60,000 nt of DNA from Hydractinia symbiolongicarpus (taxonomy: Eukaryota > Cnidaria > Hydrozoa > Anthoathecata > Hydractiniidae). The notes beneath the pieces were generated by a model, which had not been told where the DNA came from, ran no database searches, and saw nothing but the letters and a program-made list of their open reading frames with translations. Each line of letters begins with the position of its first letter. Position 1 is the first letter of the stretch. The stretch lies in assembly GCF_029227915.1 (NCBI RefSeq), contig NC_079888.1:14989001-15049000 (forward strand). Reading direction: 5' to 3'. Positions 32,310 through 41,089 of the stretch are shown in pieces. The translations under genes were made by a program, and so were the position numbers.

Positions 32310-33406
32310 TTAATCGTCATTTCTTGGAGTCAGACCAGATACGGATACGTTCATATTCGAGTGAATCAATGATGTTGCTAAATTAATTATATCGTTAGCT
32401 ATAACCTCTGGTGCTACGTTTCTAGAAAGATCATTTGTGCCAACATGAAGGATGATGTTATCTGGCTTTTTCTTCATGGTTGGTTTGACGTATTCATACA
32501 TGTCTTCTGTCGTAGCTCCAGGAAAGGATTTTAGTATAACTCTCTTGTTTTGGTTGTAGTCAAGGGATTTGGTCATCTTGTAACCGTTGATGCCTTTTAT
32601 TATACTGTCTCCTAGTATACATGTAATTTTTTTAGCATTATTAAGTGATTATTATTTTTTAGCGTTATTAAGTGATTGCCTTTTTGTTGGAGTGTTTTCT
32701 TTATTATTATGTACAATTAGTTCCTCATTATTATGTACAATTAGTTCCTCATTATTATGTATAAAGTTATTATTATTATAAGTATCACCTCTAAAACTTT
32801 CTGTTATTTTAGAGTGATCATTATTCTCATTATACAGATGTTCAAATCGATTTTGATGAACAAAGCTTTGGTTGTTATGGCGACTAACAGCTTCATTGTT
32901 GTTGCTAATGATTGTGCTTCTATTTTTATTTTTTTTATTAACTGTTTGAAATGAATTAAAATTTTCTTGCTGTAGCGATTTTGTAGAATAGTTATGCTCG
33001 ACTGAGTTTTCAACTAAACTTTTTATGATTTCGTTTTTACTTTGTATTTCTTGTCGCAAAAACTGAATTTCTTTTAATAAATTTGATTCCAGTTTATCCG
33101 TTTGGTCATCCTTATGAGCAACTGAACAATTATTGACAAGTTTTGAAATTTGATTTGAGATAAGAGTGTTTATCTCACCTTTTACGTCTTCAAGGATAGA
33201 ATCTCTCAGTGCGCTGTATCTAGTTTTTTCATAGTGCTTATCGATAAAATCTTCCGCATTTAAAGTTGTATTGAGCTCTTTATATACACCTTTTTTAACA
33301 GTTACATTATTATGTTCAATATTAATAATAATATCTCTTTATTAATATCCTCAAGCATTTTGTTAAAAATATTTTCCTCGTCCGTTTTCACGTCCGTCGC
33401 CGCCAT
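32310..33406 (-). pseudogene. LINE ORF1: coiled coil plus SGNH esterase-like domain
   Basis: The ATG at 33406-33404 (MAATDVKTDEENIFNKMLED) starts ORF1. A frameshift near 33,330 is followed by a coiled-coil region (33,250-33,000), an Asn-rich linker with a 24-bp tandem repeat (EELIVHNN units, 32,700-32,765), then SGNH blocks: CILGDSIIKGINGYK near 32,600 and IILHVGTNDL near 32,440. A duplicated stretch with stops lies near 32,640-32,670. Esterase-type ORF1 proteins are known in CR1-group elements and are thought to act in RNA or lipid interaction. Confidence 0.75.
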
Positions 33407-33411
33407 TATTA

Positions 33412-33478
33412 CGTAAATCACTTCACTAAATCACCGAATCACCAAATCACTAAATCACTTGATCTCACCCGGTCCCTT
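33412..33478 (-). repeat. short tandem repeats at LINE 5' end
   Basis: About five units of AAATCACT/C type (plus strand TAAATCACTTCACTAAATCA and similar) directly before ORF1. The unit could be part of the LINE promoter. The exact 5' end against Polinton sequence lies near 33,478. Confidence 0.6.
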
Positions 33479-33479
33479 A

Positions 33480-33745
33480 TTATTAACCATATCATCAACC
33501 TCTAGCGCGAGGTTCTGTACGGCTTCCATTTTGTTAGGCGTAGCGACATAGTTGGTAAAGCCCATATGTCGAACATCTTGAGCCGTAAGGCCATATATTT
33601 TTTATGTACTTAATGCTAGGAACCCAGTCCCATACTCTTTTGTAACCATTATATTTTTGAAAAAAAACTGTTACTCTTCACGCTCAAATTTAACATTAGT
33701 TACGTTTTTATCTATCTGGATTTCATCCAGGGGTCCCAGGTTCCA
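33480..33745 (-). pseudogene. coiled-coil membrane protein, upstream part (split by LINE)
   Basis: The minus-strand reading includes WDPWMKS/ NVTNVKFE, then KIYGLTAQDVRHMGFTNYV and PNKMEAVQNLALEVDDMVNN, ending at the LINE junction. It is on the same strand as 28260-27613 and on the other side of the LINE, so I infer one gene split by the insertion. Stops and a frameshift near 33,610-33,660 are present. Confidence 0.45.
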
Positions 33746-34003
33746 ATTATTATTAATAAGATGCCTGTAAAAATCACTTACTCTTTTTTTAGTTTAGTTT
33801 ACATCATTCTATCAAGTGCACCTCCCTGCCGTTGTTTTCCTGACGTGGAAGTCCCCGGTGTTCCAGCGAGTTACTGCGTACCATCATCTGCTTTATCATC
33901 TCCCCACCACCCTTATCCTCCTCCTCCCCAATATCATTTCATGTGTAAACACTGGGTTCATCGGCATCTCTTTATTTAGAAGATATCCACTTTATATAAT
34001 AAA

Positions 34004-35129
34004 CATGAGTACATTCGGTACTATCCTAGACCCGTATGCAGAAACGAAGCAGCTTTTTGGTATCAAGGGCAGGAAACAACGAGTACATTTTAGCCACATC
34101 CCCTTAACCATCAATCAGAATGAAAACTTGTTCGTAGATATCCCAAACATGTCCTAGAATGATGTCATCTTTTTGGGTAGCCTCAGGTTCTTATTTGAAC
34201 TGACGCTGACGGGGACTAATAGAAATTGTATCATTGTCAGCAACATTGGCAAAACCCTGGTGAAGAACCTACGCATTACGTTGAATGGCAAAGAATTACA
34301 GAATATATCGGATTATAACATCCCGGCAGTGTACCGGGACCTCTGGCTGCCGAGATTTGATAGGGACAACAACCTCATTCTAGACGGCATCAATCCTAAT
34401 GACGGGAACATGAGGGCCTTACAGGTCAAGGCTAGCGGTCACGTTGGTACTGATGAGGAGGAAGCTATTGTTGAGGTGTATGGTAACACCTTTTGCATGC
34501 ACCTAGGCATGATGTTTGAACTGGCCCGAGATTTACCCTTGTATCCTGCGGGATTATACGACAGGTTACAGTTTGTGCTGCATTTCATGTCAAAGTATGC
34601 AAGATTGGCCCTACCCTATAAACGGACACTCATAGGAAGGTCGTTACCATGAAAAAGGCAGATACCTCATATAACCTCCAAATCGACACTCCTGCCAACT
34701 CCGTGAAGGGCGTCTTGCTATTGTTCATAGACCCCGGGAAAGTGAAGCCCTATGCTGGTTTCACTAATGTTTTCTACAGCCCGAAATTTGGGAGTATTAG
34801 TATCACTGTCGAGGGGGGACCTCTACTCCCATGCCATGCTTCCCAAAGATCATTTGAAACAGATTGTCAGCATTTTCGGTGCACACGATAGTAACGTCAC
34901 CATTGGCCAATTCTTCAATGAAAGGTATGCGTTGTTTGTAGATTTCCGCGCCTCTCTTGACGATATCCTATATGATAGCGAAAGACCCCTACAATGCTTA
35001 AGTAATGGGATAACGTTGCATATGACCAAAAAGGCTGATGGAACCGGTGAATTTATTTGTTATATATACCTCCTGCAGGACGCTCAATTAAACAACTTAG
35101 ATGGTAAATTTCATAACGTTGAGTATTAA
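34004..35129 (+). pseudogene. major capsid protein (double-jelly-roll type), copy B
   Basis: The ATG at 34004 follows TTTATATAATAAAC. The reading starts MSTFGTILDPYAETKQLFG and is long and compositionally sound: FSHIPLTINQNENLFVDIPN, LFELTLTGTNRNCIIVSNIG, NISDYNIPAVYRDLWLPRFD, FVLHFMSKYARLALPYKRT, LYSHAMLPKDHL and a final VEY. An in-frame stop at 34155 and frameshifts near 34,650 and 34,800-34,830 break it. Length (about 375 codons), composition and its place beside the virion-like, HNH and integrase genes fit a Polinton/adintovirus capsid protein. The family call rests on pattern recognition, not a search. Confidence 0.65.
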
Positions 35130-35811
35130 ATTACCACAACTGGTGTTTGTCCCTAAGGTCAAAAACGAGTCAATATAGATGGAAAATGTAGGTGTGCAAA
35201 ATGTCAACACTTTTTATCTTTGGACAATTTTAGAATCAAAGTAAACGGTCAACTAACAAAAATGTGCATCAAATGCCTCAATGATAGCAATCAATGATAG
35301 CGTCCATAAGAAATTAAAGTATCAATGCAAGGACTGTAAAGGAGGTGGGATTTGCTATCATGAAAGGAAAAGATTTCGTTGTAAGGAGTGTGAGGGTGGT
35401 TATATTTATCGTCATGAAAGGCGAAGATCTCTTTGTAAAAAATGCGGTTGTGGAAGCATCTGCCACCATCAAACAGAAAGGCGGCAATACCCTATATGCA
35501 ATCCTGCTGGGCATCTGCCTGTTGGTGTAAGAAGCCGAACCTTACAGGCATTGAAGCGAAACAAGGAGTATCTTGGGTGCGATATGGCTACGCTGCGGGC
35601 TCATATTGAAGCTCAGTTTTCTGACGGTAATGCTTGGGACAATTATGGTAAGGGGTGGCACATCAATCACAAAATTCCGCTCCGGTATTGAGAAAATGGC
35701 GATGAGCCGACGCTTGTTGAGGTTGGTAGGAGATTGCACTACACCAACACTCAACCCATGTGGGCAAGTGAAAACATGTCAAAGGGCAATCGTTTCGCCT
35801 CAGAATAAAGA
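35130..35811 (+). pseudogene. zinc-ribbon-array HNH protein, copy B (short array)
   Basis: After the capsid stop, a ribbon module is readable (CAKCQHFLSLDNFRIKVNGQ). The frame 35281-35691 then encodes about three cysteine repeats (CKDCKGGGICYHERKRFRCK; CKECEGGYIYRHERRRSLCK) followed by YLGCDMATLRAHIEAQF and the HNH-like core WDNYGKGWHINHKIPLRY. In copy A the start overlaps the capsid stop as TAATG; here the equivalent bases read TAAATT, so the start codon is lost. One frameshift after 35,690 leads to the C-terminal part (LHYTNTQPM). HNH proteins cut DNA; the ribbons may bind nucleic acid or protein. Confidence 0.7.
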
Positions 35812-35814
35812 GAC

Positions 35815-36213
35815 ATGACGACAATAGCTGTTATTGTTGCAGGTGCGGCGATCAATGCTTTAGCGTTCAGTGGGTCAAATTATCTATTTAGCAAGCTCTT
35901 GTGGCACGGTGAGGGCGAACGAAGGCGTCATGAGGAAGCTGTTAAAAATCTCAATACAGCCCAGCCGGTGTGGATACGTAAAAGGCAGGCTAAATTGTAT
36001 TGGTTCGCCGAAGAGCGGGAGATTCAGCTAAAGGCCAGTAAAAGCCTTGGTGAACTTGATGATGACATGTATCAGTATTACATTGCTTCGGACAAAAAGG
36101 TCCCGCAATTGAAGGATTTCTACACCCTCTTAAAGGAGCAACAGCGTGGGAAATTGGCGTTCATTGTTGGCTCCCTGTCCCTACTGGGCTTTGTTGCCTA
36201 CAAGTATTTGTAA
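35815..36213 (+). CDS. two-pass membrane protein next to integrase, copy B
   Basis: An intact 132-codon frame. Its N-terminal hydrophobic segment (MTTIAVIVAGAAINALAFSG) is followed by a charged helical region (RIRKRQAKLYWFAEEREIQL-like, with many Lys/Glu/Arg) and a C-terminal hydrophobic segment (LAFIVGSLSLLGFVAYKYL). It lies between the HNH gene and the integrase, all on one strand with short gaps. Copy A has a frameshifted version. Being open while its neighbours are broken could be chance or late decay. Function unknown. Confidence 0.75.
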   Translation: MTTIAVIVAGAAINALAFSGSNYLFSKLLWHGEGERRRHEEAVKNLNTAQPVWIRKRQAKLYWFAEEREIQLKASKSLGELDDDMYQYYIASDKKVPQLKDFYTLLKEQQRGKLAFIVGSLSLLGFVAYKYL

Positions 36214-36239
36214 GAATGTTTTTGACATATAATAAAGAC

Positions 36240-37190
36240 ATGTCAGAAACGGACGTTGTTACCGAGGAGGACGCAGAGAAATTAAACCAAGTTTACTGTA
36301 CTCCAGAAAATCTCTGGACCAGCCGCAAGGCTAATAAATTACTCGCGAAGGAAAGCAGTCTCCCAAAAAAGCTAGTAACCCACTGGCTGAGTAGGCAACT
36401 GTTGTGGTTGAGACACATCAAGGATCCGAAGCGTATACACTACCCCCATTTTACCGTTACGAGGCATAACGAAATGCACCAGTTTGATCTACTATACACG
36501 CCCTATGATCGGTTGTATAGCAATATGTACAAGTATATCCTGACGGGCATTGATGTAGCCTCAAGATACAAGGTTGCAAGACATCTGCGTACTAAAAAGG
36601 CCGGCGAGGTCGCGGATATGTTGAAGGACATCTCCAAGGCAGGGCCTTTACACTACCCCAAAACCTTCCAATGTGATAACGGCTCCGAATTCAAATCAGA
36701 TGTAACCAAGCTACTAGAGGGTAAAGGTGTGGAAATCAAGCGTGCCACCACCAAATACCACCATACATTTGCAGCCTTTTTAGAGAGCCACAACAAGGTA
36801 CTTACCGAAAGACTATTCAAACCCCAGGATACGCAGGAATTAGCCTCCGACGAGACTAGCACCATTTGGGTCAAGTATCTGTATACCATCGTGAAGGGTC
36901 TTAACAATACCAACACTACCATGATCGATATGAATATCCCGAAGAGAAACCTCTATCTGAGGATGGATTATACTTACACCTCCTGCAGCCCGGAGAGGAG
37001 CATGGAGATTCGTGAAGACGCGCCACTGATGCTTTCTGGAGTAGGAAAATGTATAGGTTGGACCGTATAGTAGCAGGTAGCCGTGTTTTAAACTACTTAA
37101 AGAATGGTCCTGAAAGGAGCTTTGTGTTGAAAGAGTTGATGCTGATCCCATAGGATGTTCAGGTACCTCCAGAACATGTGAAGGATTGGT
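36240..37190 (+). CDS. Polinton integrase (retroviral-like DDE), copy B
   Basis: The ATG at 36240 lies in TATAATAAAGACATGTCAG. The frame is open to 37,070 (277 codons). The DDE core is readable: first Asp in MHQFDLLYTP (36,472-36,500), second in FQCDNGSEFKSD (36,665-36,700), and Glu in AFLESHNKVLTERLF (36,775-36,815), about 35 residues after the second Asp as usual. After a TAG at 37,068 a frameshifted tail (PERSFVLKELMLIP; VQVPPEHVKDW) continues to about 37,187, so the true C-terminus is probably lost. Integrase inserts element DNA into the host. Confidence 0.85.
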
Positions 37191-37210
37191 AGTAGTTCTC
37201 CGGTTTTACC

Positions 37211-37237
37211 AAGGGGGCACCGTGGAGATGCCCCCTT
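37211..37237. terminator. 9-bp perfect hairpin between convergent genes
   Basis: AAGGGGGCA (37211-37219) and TGCCCCCTT (37229-37237) pair perfectly across a 9-base loop. It lies between the ends of the convergent integrase and Bro-N genes. It could mark transcript ends or be a structural element; this is inference from its place. Confidence 0.4.
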
Positions 37238-37249
37238 GAACGCGGAACA

Positions 37250-38161
37250 ATGAAGGCATCATACTTATTTTGGTCTCCCTTTAGCAGTTGGTTAGTAACC
37301 AATATATGATTTGAGGATAACAATCCTACCCACAAGAGTAGTATAATTAGCGTCCGGCCAGGCGTTGTGAGTACACCTTAGGTACCACCTATTCCACGAG
37401 TTCCAAAGACGTTCGTGCGTAAATTGCTCACCGAGCCTAAAATGCCTAACGCGTTTCGTGCTTACCTCGATGCATTCACGTTCTCAAAGGCAGTTGTAAT
37501 GGACGATAGCATTTGTTGTCTCTGCCAGTACCACAATCTTAAACTTTGGGTAGTCAACAAGCTTATTCTGTATATTTTAGGCTACGTAGCCCTGTTGACC
37601 ACAAATCGCAAGGTATTGGAAGGGATCATCGATGTTCTTCTGGATAATCACCATACTGTTATCCTTTCCAGGATCGTCCAGGTGGGGCACAGCACGTTGC
37701 TGTAGCTCCTCAATTTCATCCCCCAATGCCATGAGCTGACTATCCCTGTCCTCAATTTTATCATTGAGAAGAGCCAGAACATTATCCTTTTCTTCGGTAG
37801 TCTCCTGTAATTTTTCCACCCCCTTCCCGGCCAACCACTTTGTCAAGGCTACGGCCTTAGGCTTTCTTGACCTGACGGTAATTTCGAGGGCCCCGTCCAA
37901 CGTGACAAACACATCATGAGGATTTTTCCCTTCTCCTAGCATACCCGACCGGCTGCACCTGCCGGATACAATTCCCGGTCTACCATCTATTTCTACCCTT
38001 GATATTGTCATATGACGATCAAGGCCATACTTCCTGGCATTTGAAATGCATAGGAATTTCTCGAGATCAGAATGTTTAAACAAAGGCTGACATTGCCTTT
38101 CGAACAAGGTCTCCATCAATCCTGCAGGTATTGCATTGAAAAAGGCGAATTGTGAAGACAT
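37250..38161 (-). pseudogene. Bro-N family protein, copy B
   Basis: The frame 38161-37577 is open for 194 codons: Bro-N-like domain (FFNAIPAGLMETLFERQCQP; FKHSDLEKFLCI), a conserved stretch (NPHDVFVTLDGALEITVRSR), KWLAGKGVEKLQ, a coiled coil with many Glu/Asp, and the start of a C-terminal domain (VPHLDDPGKDNSMVIIQKN). Beyond a stop at 37,577 the domain goes on (VDYPKFKIVVLAETTNAIVH; RLWNSWNRWYL) to about 37,350 with another stop. Bro-N proteins bind DNA and are common in large DNA viruses; the C-terminal part resembles the nuclease-like domain often fused to them. Confidence 0.7.
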
Positions 38162-38189
38162 TTTCTATGTACCAATACCTAGCCAGAGG

Positions 38190-38770
38190 ATTTCACTGTA
38201 GTCCTTCGAGAATTTTCCAAGTCCTGGGATGTTCCAATCTCACATACAGGCATACATGTTTGGACATTTTTAGATCGGTCTTGATATCCGACCAGTTCAT
38301 CGATCATTTTCATATCTGATCGTTTGTTCGGATACCACAAAAACAGGGCCTTCTTCTGCCTTCTTAGATGCTTAGTGAGAGCAGAATACGACTGTGTGAG
38401 TAGCTAAAAACTGTGCTTGCGGTGCCTATCCGAAATAGTGATTACAAGTAGGGACTGCCGACGCTTATCGAGGTCTTCGTCAGCTATGACGCCGTCCACG
38501 ACAAACAACGTGTACTCTTCTGCCAACAATGATGATAGTTTTTGGATCCATTTAAACAACTCATTTTCGGGTTCTATAAGGAACACGTAATTATCCCTCC
38601 ATAATGAGGCCCTCGATGTAGGTACTGTTCCACCACAAGGTAGGGCATAATATTACAATATTGTGGAAGTACTTCTTATACTCATTTTCGAGGAGGTTCA
38701 GTACACGCTGTGTTTTCCCGCAAGAAGTAGGGTCTGTGAAAATTACCGTACACGGTTCCTTCACAATGTC
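38190..38770 (-). pseudogene. packaging-type ATPase, copy B
   Basis: Walker A reads TDPTSCGKTQRVLNLL near 38,690-38,740, the same Asp variant as copy A. Then come IVILCPTLWWNSTY, MDPKTIII-type spacing, LFVVDGVIADEDLDKRRQSL (Walker B; Asp-Gly instead of Asp-Asp) near 38,470-38,530 and SDRHRKHSF near 38,410. Several frame changes break the gene, and the start ATG of copy A appears as ATT in the equivalent TTAGTAAATAGACATT region, so it is probably lost. Confidence 0.75.
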
Positions 38771-38939
38771 TATTTACTAATATTTCCTCCATTTCCTGTC
38801 GTGAATCTTGGGCTATACCGCGACATATACCTAGCAAATCCATACACCGCCATGGTTATTTACCAAAGACTCCCGTCAGGCAGGGCAGAGCTTGGTATTT
38901 TGGGTCGTATATTCAAGGGGTAGCAGAGTATACATTAAT

Positions 38940-39290
38940 TTTCCCTGCAGGAATCGAAACGCATTGTGGTTCCTTTTGACAAGCAGTGCCTTCTCCGATC
39001 TCTCCCCGAGTTCAGCGTACTGGGGTATAATGTTGTATGTGAGCAGGGTATACAAAACCAGGTAATCTTCATCCTGTTTAAGCCCTCTAATTTCCCTGTC
39101 AATAGCAAGGGGGTCTACCTTGTGTTCAATAACATGGTCCTAGCATTTGGTATAACGCCTAGCTTTCGATTTTTCCAGGCAGCTTATAAATGTCTTCGTC
39201 CTACCATTCCCCCTAATCTTGAACTTGTCCGGGCTTAGAACGTGCTTGAAATGCCCTGGCAACATCAGCAAGCGTTGGGGACCGATAAGT
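38940..39290 (-). pseudogene. zinc-ribbon protein remnant, copy B
   Basis: Readable in several frames: a ribbon-like module with one missing cysteine (HVLSPDKFKIRGNGRTKTFI; SCLEKSKARR), then KCKDHVIEHKVDPLAIDREI and LKQDEDYLVLYTLLTYNIIP, the same blocks as copy A at 18,700-19,000. Function unknown. Confidence 0.5.
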
Positions 39291-39560
39291 CTCCTGGTAT
39301 CTGAAGGGTGTCTTGTGATGAATATACAATTCAAAGTTTTCCAAAGTATAGCCTTTTGAAAACTGGGTTTTAACATGGTCCTGAAATATAATTATGACCT
39401 TGTGCAGGGGTTGTATAGGGGTGCGGCGCTTGACCTTTGACAGTTTCTTTTTATCGAGGCATGGGATGCATGTACTCGTTGGCTGACCGCGCGTTTGATT
39501 TTGAACTGGTTTAAGGTAAGGGATTTTGAAACCTTGGAACACTGTCTATTTTGGGGGTAT
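39280..39560 (-). pseudogene. HNH-like nuclease remnant, copy B
   Basis: The minus frame 39542-39213 has CIPCLDKKKLSKVKRR, a ribbon half, then DHVKTQFSKGYTLENFELYI and HHKTPFRYQETYRSPTLADV. The HNH-like His-His core and downstream helix match copy A. The N-terminal Cys pair seems lost. Confidence 0.5.
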
Positions 39561-39572
39561 CAACGTCTTTTT

Positions 39573-39812
39573 CTACCACCCTTGTTTTATGGTGTAATCG
39601 TCGAATAAGATCGCTGCCGTCATATAGCCGGAAAATTTATGGCCGTCCTCCAGGTCCATCTTCGCCCCAGGTCTAGAAACTCCCAGGGCCTTCTTTGCTC
39701 CCATGGCTATGAGGATAGTGTACGAGACCAACCTGACAGACTCCCAGAGGGAATCAATAACCATCGTTTCCTTCGGGTCCATATTGCTATCATCCAGATG
39801 CTTGCTTGTCAT
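39573..39812 (-). CDS. small conserved Polinton protein, copy B
   Basis: A 79-codon frame starts at ATG 39812 in the context CCTAATAAATGAC. Sequence from MTSKHLDDSNMDPKETMVID through VSYTILIAMGAKKALGVSRP matches the copy A protein at 18075-18329 in order and spacing. Function unknown. Confidence 0.55.
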   Translation of the reverse strand: MTSKHLDDSNMDPKETMVIDSLWESVRLVSYTILIAMGAKKALGVSRPGAKMDLEDGHKFSGYMTAAILFDDYTIKQGW

Positions 39813-39819
39813 TTATTAG

Positions 39820-40195
39820 GTGTCATTTTTTGAGAAAGTCATTGCATCTTGAAAATATCGATATTATGTTGCGTTTTGTCATGTTGCTGAGGCTCCGGAT
39901 GGGACGCCGGCTTGTTAGGTTCATTCCAACCCCTGCCAAATTTATACCAGACGCCTACACCTATCGCCAATATGGCCAAAGTCCCTACTCCATATATGTA
40001 GACATCCGCTTACTTGTTAGAACCTGTCGCAGAAGAGGTTCTAACTGCAGGCTCTATAGTAGCCTTTTGTTGCTTTATTTCTTGCTTCCTCTTCTTCATC
40101 AGTGCCGCCAAATTGTGTCCCTGTGCAACCCTTCCTGGATGCTTTGGTGGTTTTGTAATGACCCTCTTTTCTTGTTTTTGCTCTTCATCACTCAT
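39820..40195 (-). pseudogene. basic protein with single membrane segment, copy B
   Basis: The ATG at 40195 starts MSDEEQKQEKRVITKPPKHP, almost identical to copy A at the DNA level (by eye about 85% over 100 bases). A stop at 40,010 interrupts the frame before the membrane segment (YGVGTLAILAIGVGVWYKFG, about 39,930-39,985). Confidence 0.6.
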
Positions 40196-40209
40196 TTACC
40201 TTATAGCAC

Positions 40210-40498
40210 TTGAGAAGTATAAGATAAATCACTTCTTTTTTACCACAACATGGATAGATAGACCTTGATCTTCAAGGATCTCCAAAGTCTCCTTTATCCC
40301 TTTGAGTATAGCTTCGTGGGTGTTTAAATCCCTCTCGAAGTATCTCAGGAACTCCCCGTCATGAGTTCTTCCTTTTGGAGCTTTTAAAGCCGGTTCCATT
40401 CGGCAAGTCTCTTGCCAGCAGCATCTCTTCCCGGATGCTTTTTGGTTACTTCAACCATTTTTTCCATGGTCTCGGGTTGCTTTTGATTGATGATAATG
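40210..40498 (-). pseudogene. second KKHPGR-type basic protein, only in copy B
   Basis: The minus-strand reading near 40,470-40,400 gives PETMEKMVEVTKKHPGRDAA and GKRLAEWNRL, similar in layout to the KPPKHPGRVAQGH start of the neighbouring gene, then (other frame) FLRYFERDLNTHEAILKGIK to a stop near 40,230. Copy A has nothing comparable between its two flanking genes, so either copy B gained a duplicate or copy A lost one. Broken by a stop and frameshift. Confidence 0.45.
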
Positions 40499-41084
40499 CT
40501 ACACGCGCTGCTCATCTTTGTTATCTTTGGTCTCCTCCGTGTTTTCTTTCCTCTTGCTCATATGCCGAGCTGTATGGCCCACCACCAAGAGGGGGGCTAA
40601 ACACCTCCCAATAGTACAGTATACAAGAATCCCAAGATCTGTCATAGAGTCCGGAATTATAGGATCTTCTTCAATATCCCTGCGCAGTTCCCCGACACTG
40701 TCGGTATCCACAAGGTTCTCAATCATGTTAGCATACAGATTGACCACGTGGTTAGACAGTGCCCTAGCCGTTTTCTCTCCCTTCTCCTGAAGGTCACGTT
40801 GTACGTACTCGGTATGTACCTTTTCTACCGCCTCATCGGGGGCCTTTTTAATGAAGCCCATTTGTGCATTTTTTGGGTAGTAGGTGACCCTTGCCTTTGC
40901 GTAGGGCTTCTTTAAGGAATCAACGTTTATCGATAGGTTTCTCTACTTGTTCATATTCTGCAGAGGCATCGTCAAAGACTCTTGCGACATCTGACACTTT
41001 TATTAGTAGTCGTTTATAACGAAAAAATACGTAGGCGATCATGGTATAGGGTAGGAGTATAGCGATATACAAAAACGTCTCCAT
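40499..41084 (-). pseudogene. conserved Polinton protein with N-terminal membrane segment, copy B
   Basis: The ATG at 41084 (METFLYIAILLPYTMIAYVF) is followed by ARVFDDASAEYEQVEKPIDK, then breaks, then the open frame 40861-40499 (VHTEYVQRDLQEKGEKTARA; SMTDLGILVYCTIGRCLAP). Homologous to 17123-17698 and in the same place after the polymerase. A stop near 40,920 and a frameshift near 40,860 disable it. Confidence 0.65.
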
Positions 41085-41089
41085 TTTAT

